Origin: Cannabis sativa
Lineage: Eukaryota; Streptophyta; Magnoliopsida; Rosales; Cannabaceae
Assembly: GCF_029168945.1 (NCBI RefSeq)
Contig: NC_083610.1
Coordinates: forward strand, 47,141,429-47,205,428
Length of the DNA: 64,000 nucleotides
Reading direction: 5' to 3'
The notes beneath the pieces are model-generated. The model was not told where the DNA came from. It saw nothing but the letters and a program-made list of their open reading frames with translations, and did no database searches. The position numbers and the translations under genes were made by a program. Below, piece after piece: positions 46,701-58,691 of this stretch (within the stretch, counting starts at the first letter, position 1; each line of letters starts with the position of its first letter).

Positions 46701-47195
46701 TTATGATAATTAGAATTAAATTAGGAATAGTAAATGTATAAATACAGAACTACACAAAAAATCGGAAGTTAATTCCATGAAAAAGCATGAAAAAACGAAG
46801 AAAAACGAAAAAATTGCAAGCTGTACGGACGGGATGCTGTGCATACCTGTCCGCGCGCGTGCTGGGGTGATTTGGGCGTGCAACCTTGGCGACAGCAGGA
46901 TTTGCATGAAATCCGCGCGCGCAGGAGGTGTGCTACTCAACCCCGATTTTTTCGAAACTTCAAAAAATCATAACTAATTCAAATTAAATCGAAATTGAGT
47001 TCTGTATAAAAGTAACTTGCTTAATTTTTTTCATACTATCCAATAAAAATAATTTCAGAAACAAATATTCAATTATTTTTCACGAAAATTCACAAACATC
47101 AATCAATCATCAAATAACACTCAATACAACATGATACCATCCAAAACATCAAACAATCGTTTTAAAGTCCAAATTTCTTGCAAGCAAATCAATTA

Positions 47196-47212
47196 CCATG
47201 GCTCTGAGGCCA
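47196..47212 (-). promoter_or_regulatory. Primer-binding site of the 10.2-kb Copia
   Basis: The minus strand reads TGGCCTCAGAGCCATGG two bases after the 5' LTR end, matching initiator-Met type sites (TGGTATCAGAGC core) apart from two positions. Confidence 0.82.
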
Positions 47213-47214
47213 GT

Positions 47215-49107
47215 TGTTGGAAATTATTTTACCAGGATCTTAGATCTACTCACAAGTATGTTGATTAACACCCTAAATATGAACTTTCTAAAACGATGAA
47301 ATAAACACATATAAAGTTTAGTAAACCTTACATTGGGTGCAGCGGAATAATATGACTCCTTCCATTCAGATATCTAGCCCTTGATTCCTTTCTGTAGAAG
47401 AGCATTATCAATATCTAAACCTGGATCTCTTTCTCTGATTCTTTAGTGCTGAAACTCCTTCTTGCTGAAAGTCTTTCTTCACGATCTTCCTCACTATGAT
47501 TAAGGTATCACTTGCTGTGTGTGGGCACTACTCTAACACTAAGAATTTTGAAATCTTTAGGTAGAAGAGAGAGAGGAAGTGGTCGGCCAAAGATAGGGAG
47601 AGAGAGAGGCTCAGTTTTTTCTGAATGAAAAGTTAGAAGAAAAGTGTGTTTTTCCTGAAGCCTTCACTATCTATTTATAGCATTCCACTAGGGTTAGGTT
47701 TGAATTATTTGGCATTAAAATAATGAAAATATCATAGGGAAAACCCTACAAAAGTGGCTGGCCATGCATAGTGGATTTGGGCCTCACTTTTTGCAATTTT
47801 GCAGTTTTATCTTTTCTGCATCTGATTTTCTCAAAAACGCCAATTTTCAAATTCAACCATTTAAATGCCAATTCTAACTATTTAATAACTATAAATAATT
47901 ATTAAATAATATTGTCATTTATCATATTTATTAATTGAACCATACAAAGTATCATAATTAACAAATATGCCCCTAAAACTCTTTCTTTACAATTTTGCCC
48001 TTACTTAGTGAAAAATTTACAAATAGACATAGTCTAATTTGAGAATTATAATTGATTAATCAAAACCAATTATATGAGTCTTACAAGCAATATTATCTCA
48101 ACTAGTGCGGGGACCATGGGTCTATATAACCGAGCTTCCAATAAGTAGATCAAGAATTTATTACTAAAATTCACTGACTTATTAATTCTTCGTTGAATCC
48201 ACGCATAGAACTTAGAATTGCACTCTCAGTATATAAAATGCTCTATATGTTCCACCATATAGACACATCATTAGTTATCCATTGTTATAATCCTAATTTG
48301 ATCAATGATCCTCTATATGAATGATCTACACTGTAAATGGATTAGATTACCATTACACCCTACAATATATTTAATCCTTAAAACACTTAACCCCGTATAA
48401 ATGATATTTCAGCTTATGTGAAATGAGATCTCCACCATTTATTTTCGTTTGGTCAAGCTCGAAGGAGATCATCCTTTACTTACTATTCGCCAGATAGAAG
48501 CTATAGATTCCATGTTTATGTTAGCGCTCCCACTCAATTGCACTACCGTGTTCCCAAAATGTACGTATCACCCTGACCCAAAAGTAGGCTTAACTAACAA
48601 ATCAAAGAACACGAATAGCCTATTGAGATTGAGCCTAATCATAACAGGATTAAGATCATTTGATCTAGGATCAACTAGGCGATATTGACTTGAATAGATA
48701 TTACGGTAAGTTTAATAAATCTAAGTCAAAGTTCAATATCGGTCCCTTCCGATGCATACTCCATGCATCCAACCTGAGCTTTACTTTAACCAATGCTCTG
48801 GAAAGAACATAGCATTTCTCCAAATGCAAGTAAACTCTGTTGTAGATTATCATATCAGTAAAACCCTGTGTCTGATAAATCTAGGAAACTTTATTCACAC
48901 AGTCATGTTTACTTTCCAATGTGTTGACAGCACAATAAACATGATCAAGTATGTGAAAAGGCTTTCAGATGAATTTATACATTATGTACATATAATCATG
49001 AAATAAATCATGTGAACCATGCAACATTAAATGTTATTTCTGATCTATATTAATAAGTAAATCTGATTATATTGAAATGAGTTTTATTTAGGGCATAAAA
49101 CCCAACA
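47215..49107 (-). repeat. 5' LTR of the 10.2-kb Copia
   Basis: 1893 bp, partner of 38896-40788. Flanked outward by AAATC and inward by the primer site. Small ORFs 48449-48688 and 48752-49006 are duplicates of those in the other LTR. Confidence 0.92.
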
Positions 49108-50948
49108 AAATCAGCATTAAGCAATAATCTAATTATCACAAAGGCTATGCAAATACTTTCGTTTCACATCAAAACCTAGATTATCCAATTTTAGCATTCT
49201 CAATTCTCACTTTTCAGATTTTGAATTGAGATCATAAAATATGTAAAAGGTGATCAATCTTACACATGGAATTAAGCACAGATATAGATAATTTCAAAAT
49301 CAAGATGGAGGAATGGCAATTATTCATTAACTAGGAAAAACTTTAAACAACATTCATCATCCTCCCTAAATAGGAGTTTAGTTCAAAACATCCATAATCA
49401 AATCCATAATTAACATTGAAATAGAAAATTGCATAGAAAAATTAAAGAGAAGAGAAAGAACTAGTTGAAGCAATTGATCCGGGTCGCCACAAGCTGCTCT
49501 TCTAGCCTCCTCCTTTGTTTCTAGGGCTCCAAATCTGAATGAACCCTAATTTTCACGAACTCCCTCTATTTAAACCAAGTCTCATCTTTAAAATTCGTGA
49601 AATTACGAAACTGTCAAAAAATCCCATCACTGGTTCCCCGTCGCGACTGGCATTGCCCCCGTCGCGACAGGGTTAAACATCCTTTTTTTGAGATTCTTTC
49701 TGCCAATCCCCGTCGCGACTGGGACATTTCCCGTCGCGACGGGATTAGGCAGCACACATTTTCTTGGTTTTTCTTCTCAATTCCTTCACCACTTGTCCTC
49801 AATTCTTGTACATACTTTCTTTAAACACCCGAGGACCTGAAACAAAAGAATCAAGCGTAAAATATCCCTAAAACTAGAAACAAAGAGTGAAAACTAACCG
49901 AAAATATGACCCGAAACTTAGACTAATTTTAGCCTAACAGTATGATTATCTAAATTTTAAATGCCATGCTTGAATTTGATGAGTTGAAAATCAGGGGTTA
50001 ACCCTAAGTATGAAAAATCCCGGATTTGTGTGACTAGGATTATCGGCACCTGATCAGGAGCACCCGGGGATTCAGAATCTCTTTCTATTGCTGGACAACA
50101 TGTAAGATAGTGATTAGCACGTAGAGTATGCGCAGTGGCGCTTATATTGGAAATGATATGCATGAATGTTTATTAACCGAGATTAGGGTTATTACCCTAA
50201 TATGAACGCTCTAATAGCCTAGGGTTATTACCCTAGTAGTATATATGTTAAATGCCATGCCATGTTATTTGAAATGTGATTTAGGGATTATGCGCTCAAG
50301 GCATAATCGGGCTGGAGTCGGTAACCATAACCGAGATGAACCAATTCTAAGGCCTTAATGTATTTGGACGTGTGAGAGCAACACGTGGGTCTGCGTCATG
50401 TAGATTTAAATAGATGTGTGAGCGCAACACATAGGTCTACGCCACATAGACATAAATGGGCATGTTTGTATAGTAATCAGGTCTGTGCTATACAGACATA
50501 TGTGAATGGCATATCTATTAAATAGTATGATAAGCATATTATATTTCTTGTGATTTATACTGTCTTGCTAGGCTTAGCTCACGGGTGTTCTACTGTGCAG
50601 GAAAGGGTAAGGCATTAGCTGATCAACCATGAGTTTCAGAAGCAGGACGAAGAATGTACATGTTCGAGCCATATCAGACCAATCGGGTTAAGGGTCTACT
50701 TGTGATGAACTTTTGAATTCCATTTTGCCGTTTAGGTCGGCTAGAAAGAAATGACTTGTAATAGAGTTTCTAAAGATTTTTGGGATCCCAACTATTTTAA
50801 AAGTTTAAATATATTACAAGTTTATTTTCATTCCGTTTAATTTAAAAGTTTAAATTCTGCGCTATTTTGGTTAGTAATCCCGATTAGGGGATTAGGGTTC
50901 CATAAGTATTTGGGTAGCATGCCTAATTATTTAGGGCGTTACACTAAC

Positions 50949-52090
50949 AATTAATTAGGATGCTCATTTTATCACACAATGCAGAGATTCAAACTAACTT
51001 CAGTATCGAAATAATGTCATAATGGTTTCACTCCATCAAACTAGTCCACAAACAAATAGCCAATATGCTTGCATGCTTACCTCTCTCCACTGATGTTGAC
51101 AACATTATTTTTGGAATCCAAAGGACTTTTTAAGGTTAGAATTTATGGCTTAGATATTTGGAAAATGAAAGACAATTTTGGCTAAAGATATCATAAGCAC
51201 AAAAGAACCCACAAGCTTCTCATAATTTAAAATTTCCCAAAGTATTCCCACAACTAACAATGATTGAGATTTTTCTATCTTTTTTTCAATCACTAGACAT
51301 CACTGAAATTTTCTTTTATTTCTGATTTTTTTCATTCTTTTTTTTTTCAAGTGATGCCGAGTTACAATTCTTTTTTTTTTTCACATGTTTCTCAATCACG
51401 CAAGATTTTTTTTTCTTTTCTTCAATACTTCCACACACTATATATTTCACTCCCCCAAACTTATTGTAAGGCTTATGATACCATTCAAAATGTAATGAGG
51501 ACAAAAACAACAGTGTGGATACATCTTTTAGCTCAATGGGTGAAGAAACGAAACAGATTTAGGCTCAAAAAGGTTCACAAAGGATATTCATTTTATGGTA
51601 GGCTTGAAAGGCTCAAACTATCCAAACAAACTGCCTAAATCATGTTCCTATTAAATGCCATCAAGGTTTTCGCCTCAAGAGAATAAGGCATGCAAGTTCT
51701 AAGCTATTCAACCAATCTTACCACAAACCACAGTAAAACATTTATAACATATTTCACAAATCGTCAAATTGTATTCATACACAGGTTTTACAAGCATCCA
51801 AACTAATCCAAAGAGTTGACAGAATTAAGCACACAGTTTCAAAATTTCAGGACATATCACAATTAACAGCAGCACACAACTATCTTCAGTTTATTTAATC
51901 GACTAACAACCAAATAAAAAGACTAAACTAAAGCAAAATAACTAAAAAGAACAAAATAACTGAAACAATTAATTTTTTTTATAAGTCCCCTCCCCCAAAC
52001 TTAGAATACACATGGTCCCCAATGTGTTATGCAAAACAAGGAAAGGGAGACTTACCTGCACCCCCATCATAAGGGGTTGAACCTCAATAC
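50949..52090 (-). other. Athila 3' internal non-coding region
   Basis: AT-rich minus-strand DNA between protease and 3' LTR. It carries AGTTTGGGGGAG motifs (minus sense) near 51450-51463 and 51988-52003, matching the polypurine tract next to the 3' LTR (37006-37022). This is where RT, integrase and any env-like gene would be expected, but no such motif is found. Confidence 0.55.
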
Positions 52091-52094
52091 AGCT

Positions 52095-52469
52095 TCAAAT
52101 TGGATCAAGTCCACCCCTTGCATCCAAAAGAGCCCTCGTACCGAATGAAGAAAATTGACCTCCAATATTGTTAATTTTAGAGTTTTGCACAAGAGTAAGT
52201 TCACCTTCAGAACTACCACACATCAATCTTTTCCAATGACGCTGAATCGTTCGAAGTCGCTCTTTAGGCTTTACTCTCTTCTTATCAGCTTTAACAAAAG
52301 AACCCTTCACCATCTCACTCTTGCAACAGGCAGGAATGTTGGTTGGGGCAAAAACATTAAAATTGACCTCTTCATCTTGCACTCGCAACTTTAACTCCCC
52401 CTTTTGAACATCTATTAACGCTCGCCCCGTGGCGAAGAATGGTCTTCCCAAAATAATGGGGATAGTTGA
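52095..52469 (-). pseudogene. Athila protease C-terminal part
   Basis: The minus-strand frame [19 protein letters not shown] continues the protease interrupted by the solo LTR at 52470-54626; removing one GTTGA copy restores D-S-T-I-P-I-I-L-G. It proceeds through [11 protein letters not shown] and then to a basic stretch, stopping at 52095. RT never begins. Confidence 0.75.
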
Positions 52470-54626
52470 TGTAACACCCTAACTACCTTAGGCGTATTAC
52501 GTGATTTTTTTAAACGTACTGTGCAGCTCGTTGCTAATCAACGAGGTTTATGGAAAAACGTGATTAATTAAAATTTTGCTTTTTGATTAAACTTGTAAAA
52601 CATGTTACAAAAGACTCGGGATCCCTATTATAAAAATATTTACAAAAAGTTTAACTGTTTAACTATTACATCAAAATAAAAGTCGTCTAACGACAGTTAC
52701 AAAAACTCAGCCTTGCTGTCCCGAGGATCGTACGCTCCAGGCCTAACCGCCCCGACATGTACAATCTCATAAGCTCGCTCACGGTCCATCAGCTACAGCC
52801 TTGCCTTTACCTACACATGAATATAAACTGTGAGTCGACAGACTCAGTAAGAAAAGCATAAAAATATCATACATAACTAACTGCCGTGTCCAACACGATA
52901 CAGAGTCCCGCTACTGCCATGTCCAACATGGTACTGAGCCACTACCGCCATGTCCAACATGGTGCGGAGTTTTGAACGTTCGGGGGACGGTACTATTGAC
53001 AAGTATCCTCCGATCGGTCGAGCCGGTCATACTCGGGCATTGGTCATACTCCGGCTGTCTCGACGGGATAGGTCAATAGCCGAACCACCAACCAAGTGTC
53101 GGCTGATCGGTCGAGCCGGTCATACTCCCATTGCTTGGTCATACTCCGGCTTCGTACCGACGTGACGGGGTTGGATGGTTCGAAGCCTAAATACATAACT
53201 AATGTAATCTAGCGGGCTTCCTACATGCACGCTAAACATGTAATCTACATATGCATCTTTTGTTATACTAAACTTACCCTGGATTCCGATTTCAAAGTGT
53301 CTTAGGTCCAACTGAGCTAGGCAGGCGAGCGGCGGATTACTGGCTCCTAAACCATAAAAATCACAACGCTATAAGTGACACGCGAAATCACTTCCCGGGG
53401 ACTAAAACTTGGAACTAAAAGTTTCCCTATCGATAAAAAGCATGGCAATACCCCTAAAAACATAAAAACGAGGAAAACTAGGGTCCCTGAATTTTCCCCA
53501 ACCCAGGTGAACCAGGATTGCCCAATAGGAATTCCGGTTACGGAAAATTCAGAACCCTCATCCGGAATTCGGATGTACAACCGATTCCGGTTCTCGCGAG
53601 CAACCAACTAAAATTCTCATAACTCGACCAATTCAACCCCAATTGGTACCAAACTTTCCAGACCTGTTCTAAACACCCCAAAGAACAAATCTAAGGCCTC
53701 AAAACCACCCAGAAAACACAGAGACAAAATTCACCATTAAAGACCAAGCTTTGAGTTCCAAAACTCAAACTTGGTTAAATCCACTAACATGCATCCAAAC
53801 CTAGTTAATTCTACTCAACTAAGCATGAATAAGCTTCTGAAAACATACAAGAACATCCAGCAACTTCACAGAACAAAAAGAACCATTTCTTTCAAAAATT
53901 CATAACTTTTTCACATAAAAACTAAAAGCTTTGAACAACCTAACTAATATCAATTAACATGCTTTAAACCACATATATCAACAACAAAATCACAGCAGCA
54001 ACATATACCAAAATCATCATGCATTTCACTCAATATTCATCATTTTTTTTTTTATAATTTCAAGGAGAAATCAAGAGAGCTAACCTAGCTTGGAAGAATG
54101 CTTAGATTAGGATGAGAATTCACTTGAGAGATTGAACAAAACCCAGCCCTTTGAATCCCATGCACCAGCCGAAAATGAGAGGAAAAGAGAGAGAGTTTTC
54201 TTTTGAAATTTCTAATTTTTTACTAAGTGTGAAATGAGAGAAAATAAAAGAATAAGCCACTTAAACCATTTTATTTCAGCCATTAAAATAAACAATTAAC
54301 ATTTATTTTCCATTTCATAAATCACATAAATCATACTAAAGGGGTATTTTTGGGACATTCTAAATTCCCGGCCATTCCCGACATTCCCAATGTCTAAAAC
54401 CCGTCCCCAAATTACTAACATACTAAGTTGTGATTTCTACTGAGCCAAACGCCAAGTTCCAAAATACCGGACACCGGAAATGCAAAATATAAAAACTACT
54501 GATGACATAATCATGCATTTCTGAATTCCATAAATAACAGTAATAAATTATTTAAATAGCTATAAATAATTTCATAAATAAACATAAACAACTGCTAATT
54601 TCCAAATTAACTAAGCGGGCTTTACA
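52470..54626 (-). mobile_element. Chromovirus-type solo LTR in the Athila protease
   Basis: TGTAACACCCTAAC to GGGCTTTACA on the plus strand, target duplication GTTGA at 52465-52469 and 54627-54631, 2157 bp, no retroviral domains. The coding orientation is probably minus, as GGTGTTACA normally lies at the 3' end of such LTRs. It has three tandem copies of a TGCCATGTCCAACATGG unit (52881-52971) and a duplicated GGTCGAGCCGGTCATACTC block. Confidence 0.82.
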
Positions 54627-54631
54627 GTTGA

Positions 54632-55154
54632 ATCTTCCTCCATATCAAGAATTAAGAAATCAACAGGGAAGATAAACTTACCAACCTTCACCAGTACATC
54701 TTCAATTATCCCATGAGGATGAGTCAAATAACGATCTGCCAGTTGTAAAGTCACTGTTGTGGGCTTTGCTTTTCCCAATCCTAGCCTTTTGAAGACAGAA
54801 AAGGGCATTAGATTAATGCTTGCTCCAAGATCACATAGAGCTTTAGTTTCCATCGAACCCCCTATAGAGCATGGAATATTAAAACTACCCGGATCTTTGA
54901 GCTTGGGCGGTAGTTTCTTTTGCAAAATTGCACTGCACTCCTCAGTGAGTGCCACTGTCTCGAATTCTTCCAACTTCCTTTTCTTAGCTAAAATTTCTTT
55001 CATGAACTTCAGGTAAGTTGACATTTGCTCCAAGGCCTCCGCAAATGGAATGTTAATGTGCAGTTTCCTGAATATTTCAAGAAATTTTGAAAACTGCTTG
55101 TCGAGGTTGTTCTTGCGAAGTCTTTGAGGGTAAGGAATTTTAATATGGTGATCT
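54632..55154 (-). pseudogene. Athila aspartic protease N-terminal part
   Basis: The frame 54611-55033 on the minus strand includes L-P-P-K-L-K-D-P-G-S-F and then the active-site block A-L-C-D-L-G-A-S-I-N-L-M-P and L-A-D-R-Y-L-T-H-P-H-G. D-L-G-A at the catalytic position is usual in Athila. Upstream, Q-F-S-K-F-L-E-I-F-R-K-L-H-I-N-I-P-F links it to gag across the solo LTR at 55155. Confidence 0.85.
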
Positions 55155-57064
55155 TGTTGGAAATTATTTTACCAGGATCTAGATTTACTAACAAGTATGT
55201 TGGATTAACAACCTAATATGAATTCTAAAACAATGAAAATAAACACATATAAAGTTAGAAAACCTTACAGTGGGTGCAGCGGAATAATATGACTCCTTCC
55301 GTTCAGATCTCTAGCCCTTGATTCCTTTCTGTAGCAGAGCATCACCAAGATCTGAACCTGGATCTTCTTTTCTCCTTCTTTGATGCAGAAATTCCATAGT
55401 CTTCCATACTATGATTGAGATACCACTTGATGTGTGTGGGCACTACTCATCACTTAAGGATTTCGAAATTTTCTCTCATTTTCTCTGTTGAATTTCGTGG
55501 CTTATGCATTACACAAGAGAAGAGAACAAGGTTGCTTTATATAGGGAAAAGGGAGAGCACAACTTTCCAAATAAACAGTTTCCTCTTTTACTGTGTAATT
55601 GATTAACTGCCTTATTTAGTGTGATCCACCACTTTCCTATTATAGCTAGGCTTTGATTAGCAATTACATGGCAATTAAAATTGAAAATAATAATTGGGAA
55701 ACAAGCAAAGAGGTGCCGACCATAGGGTGATATGGGCTTCACTTGGATTTTGCAGTTTCCTCAATTTTATTTCAATTTCTCCAAAAATGCCAATTTTCCA
55801 ATTCTAATCATTTAAATGCCAAAACTAATTATTTAATAACTAAAATAGATTATTAAATAATATTGTCATTTAAAATAATTATTAATTAGACATACAAAGT
55901 CTCTTAATTAATAATTAAACCTAGAAACCCTTTTCTTTACGATTTCATCCTTAAACTGTGAGAATTCATAAAGTAGACATAGTCTAACTTTTAGAATTAT
56001 AGTTGATTAATTAAAATCAATTAACTGAGTCTTACAAGCAGTATGGTCTCAACTAGTATGGGGACCATGGGTCTATATAACCGAGCTTCCAATAAGTCGA
56101 ACCGAATTTACCAAGTAAATTCCCTAACTTATTAATTCCTCATTGAATCCACACTTAGAACTTGGAATTGCACTCTCAGTCATATAGAAACGCTCTATAT
56201 GTTCCACGATATAGACACGTCATTAGTTATCCATTGTTATAACCCTAATGTGATCAATGATCCTCTATATAGATGATTTACACTGTACAGGGATTAAATT
56301 ACCGTAACACCCTACAATGTATTTTATCCTTAAAACACTTAACCCTGTATAAATGATATTTCACCTAAGTGAAATGAGATCTCCACCATTTATCTTCGTT
56401 TGGTTAAGCTCGAAGGAAATCATCCTTTACTTCTATTTGCCAAATAGAAGCTATAGATTCCATATTTATGTTAGCGCTCCCACTCAATTGCATTACCGTG
56501 TTCCCAAAATGTACGTATCACCCTGACACAAAACTAGGCTTAACTAACAAATCAAAGAACACGAATAACACTCTTGAGATTGAACCTAACCATATCAGGA
56601 TTTCGATCATGTGATCTAGGATCAACAGGTGATATTGAATTGAACAGATATTACGATAAATTTTAACATATCTAATCAAAGTTCAATATCGGTCCCTTCC
56701 GATGTATACTCCATACATCCGATACTGGTAAACTTTGCCAATGTCCTGGGAAGGACATAACACTTTTCCAAGGTGTAAGAATACCTATCACTGATTATAC
56801 CATGTCAGTCTAAATCCAGTGTTCTGACAAATCAGGGAATAAACTTTTGAACATATAATAAAGATTATATTCCACTGTGCTGACAACACTATAATCTTTA
56901 ACCAACTCATATGTTCTGGACTTAAAAAGAATTCATACATTATATACCTATAATCATGAAATAAATCATGTGAACCATGCAACATAAAATGTTATTTCTG
57001 ATCTTTATTAATAAGTAAATCTGATTATATGAAATGAGTTTTATTTAGGGCATAAAACCCAACA
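55155..57064 (-). mobile_element. Solo LTR (1.9-kb Copia LTR family) between Athila gag and protease
   Basis: TGTTGGAAATTATTTTACC to AAAACCCAACA on the plus strand, 1910 bp, perfect target duplication GATCT (55150-55154 and 57065-57069). The minus-sense TATA CCCTATATAAAGC is near 55535-55548. Same family as the LTRs of the 10.2-kb Copia, and no internal sequence. Confidence 0.92.
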
Positions 57065-57186
57065 GATCTATGCTGATCGGAGGCGACACTTCTTTCGGTG
57101 CAAGACCCTCAGTAGTGTTCTTTTCCTTTGGTGCCTGTGTCTGTGGCTGTTGATCCTGAACCACATCTTCAACTGGTTGCTTGCCA

Positions 57187-58518
57187 CTAGGTCTCATAAC
57201 TCTTTCCACTCCTCAAGGAAATTTCTTGACATTGCTCTTTTCCTTTTGCCTCACTAGTGCTAGGTGAATTTCCTTGAGCTTGTTTTGCCACTTGAGTAGC
57301 CAATTGTTCCATCTGAGTTTCTAGAGTATTAATAGAGGCTTTAGTCTCCATCATGAATTGGAGCAATAAGTCAGCTTGGATATTTAATCTTCCACTAGGA
57401 CTTTGTTGTTGCAGCTGATGTTGGTTTTGTTGGGGCTGATTTCTCTGCTTGTAGAACCCCTGTTGGTTGTGCCCATAATTATTGTTTTGAGAATAGTTCC
57501 CAATGGCCTTTGCTTGATCCATTGGCAAACTGTTCACATCCACCGGGCATGTGTCATATGTGGGAGGGCCCCCACATAGCTCACAAGTAACTTGAGCCTG
57601 TTTCACCTGAGCAGTCATCAACTTCGTCAGGACCTCCACTTGGGCTGTCAACTTGGTGATGGCGTCTACCTCGTGCATACCAGCAACTTTCTTCGTTTGG
57701 CTTTTTTCAGTTGGCCATTGTTGGTTGTTCATAGCCATTTCTTCGAGCAGATCATAAGCCTCGTTTGCACTTTTTTGCATAAATGCCCGACCAGCTGCAG
57801 CATCTATAATTGTTCTGGTATTACCGATCAGCCCATTGTAGAAATTATGAACCAACATCCACTTTTTGATCCCATTATGTGGACATTTTTTGATGAGATC
57901 CTTGAACCTCTCCCAAGCCTCATAGAGAGATTTATTGTCTAGTTGACAAAAATTATTAATTTCACCTTTCAGCTTGGCAGCTTTTGCTGGAGGAAAAAAC
58001 TTGGACATGAACTTTGTCGCCAAATCAGTCCATGTTGCAATAGAGTTTGGTGGCAAGGAGATCAACCAACTCTTAGCTCGCTCTCTCAGCGAGAATGGGA
58101 AAAGTCTCAAGCGGATTGCATAATCACTGACTCCATTTACTTTGAAGGTCTGACATAACTCCATGAAATTTGACAAGTGCAGATTGGGGTCTTCATAGGG
58201 GAGTCCACCGAACTGAACTGAGGATTTCACCATTTGGAGTATGGCAGGCTTTATTTCAAAGTTGTTGGCATCTACGGCGGGTGGTCTTATACAAGACTGA
58301 ACCCCCGTCAAAGTTGGAAGAATATAGTCCCTCAGACTACGACCATTTTCTTGATCTTCAATGGCACCACCGTTATTACCGTTGTTGCCTCCATTGTTAC
58401 CGCCATTGACATTATCAGCCATGATTTCTGGTATTTTAGCAGGTGCTAAAACTCTCTCTTGCGTTTTGTTCCTTCTGTTTCTCCTACAAGTCTTCTCAAT
58501 TTCAGGATCAACGAGCAA
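57187..58518 (-). CDS. Athila gag protein (443-codon frame)
   Basis: A single open frame of 443 codons, Met at 58518 (an in-frame upstream Met near 58545 is followed by a stop). Residues about 60-100 hold the [15 protein letters not shown] block. About 100-230 is the retrotransposon gag domain ([30 protein letters not shown]). A zinc-finger-like C-E-L-C-G-G plus later T-C-P-V lies near residue 320, then a Gln/Asn-rich tail. Gag forms the particle that packages element RNA. The frame continues toward protease without its own stop until after the solo LTR. It is the best preserved retroelement ORF here, but the element cannot move alone. Confidence 0.88.
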   Translation of the reverse strand: MLVDPEIEKTCRRNRRNKTQERVLAPAKIPEIMADNVNGGNNGGNNGNNGGAIEDQENGRSLRDYILPTLTGVQSCIRPPAVDANNFEIKPAILQMVKSSVQFGGLPYEDPNLHLSNFMELCQTFKVNGVSDYAIRLRLFPFSLRERAKSWLISLPPNSIATWTDLATKFMSKFFPPAKAAKLKGEINNFCQLDNKSLYEAWERFKDLIKKCPHNGIKKWMLVHNFYNGLIGNTRTIIDAAAGRAFMQKSANEAYDLLEEMAMNNQQWPTEKSQTKKVAGMHEVDAITKLTAQVEVLTKLMTAQVKQAQVTCELCGGPPTYDTCPVDVNSLPMDQAKAIGNYSQNNNYGHNQQGFYKQRNQPQQNQHQLQQQSPSGRLNIQADLLLQFMMETKASINTLETQMEQLATQVAKQAQGNSPSTSEAKGKEQCQEISLRSGKSYET

Positions 58519-58668
58519 TATGACTCATTGACCTTGACGACGCATACACTTAAAATCCCTGAAATAGATAAAGACAATATTGCAAGAAACAGATTAGAAA
58601 TTTAGCAAGAGAAATAGACCAAAGTAGAAGTTAGTATAATTTTATGTAATATTAATCTTTATACAATT

Positions 58669-58685
58669 CCCCGGCAACGGCGCCA
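58669..58685 (-). promoter_or_regulatory. Primer-binding site, tRNA-Asp type
   Basis: The minus strand reads TGGCGCCGTTGCCGGGG, complementary to the 3' end of plant tRNA-Asp, six bases inside the 5' LTR, as usual for Athila. Confidence 0.88.
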
Positions 58686-58691
58686 AAAACT

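Larger units (their letters stand above)
38896..49107 (-). mobile_element. Full-length Copia, 10.2 kb, with an AT-rich non-coding 5' half
   Basis: Two 1893-bp LTRs (38896-40788 and 47215-49107) differ at about 40 sites by my reading (about 2 percent). The target duplication AAATC is perfect at 38891-38895 and 49108-49112. The primer site (47196-47212) and polypurine tract (40789-40801) put the 5' LTR on the right. A decayed pol is at 40990-42840. The gag position (43.2-46.7 kb) holds AT-rich repetitive DNA instead. It is probably the youngest LTR insertion here and non-autonomous. Confidence 0.92.
38529..49939 (-). mobile_element. Athila-like solo LTR, split by a full-length Copia
   Basis: TGTTACGAAAATTATG at the left and TTAGCCTAACA at the right, with target duplication GTATG at 38524-38528 and 49940-49944. 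The two halves (38529-38895 and 49113-49939) make a 1.19-kb LTR clearly related to the flanking Athila LTRs: the same AAGTGAGGTCGAACCACAGG block and the same late-end TAGCCTAACA. It is a diverged subfamily with its own TCGCGA palindromes. Confidence 0.87.
37164..50943 (+). mobile_element. Chromovirus-type solo LTR, split by a nested insertion
   Basis: TGTAATACCATGG at the left and GGGCGTTACA at the right, with the perfect target duplication CTAAC at 37159-37163 and 50944-50948. Without the insert at 38529-49944 it is about 2.36 kb and has no retroviral domains, so it is a solo LTR (or LTR-only derivative). The general layout resembles Tekay-like chromovirus LTRs and the element at 52470-54626. 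It holds a GC-rich compound hairpin at 38346-38402 and a duplicated TTAGGGTTATTACCCTA motif near 50185-50245. Confidence 0.78.

Noticed and set aside
51500..51560. tRNA-like string TAGCTCAATGGGT
   Set aside because: Only a fragment resembles a D-arm. No acceptor, anticodon or T-arm pairing can be drawn.
52950..53165. 71-codon ORF with Arg/Gly-rich sequence
   Set aside because: It falls within tandem CG-rich repeats of a solo LTR and has no domain.
57592..58449. Several plus-strand ORFs opposite gag
   Set aside because: They are antisense shadows of the Athila gag frame.
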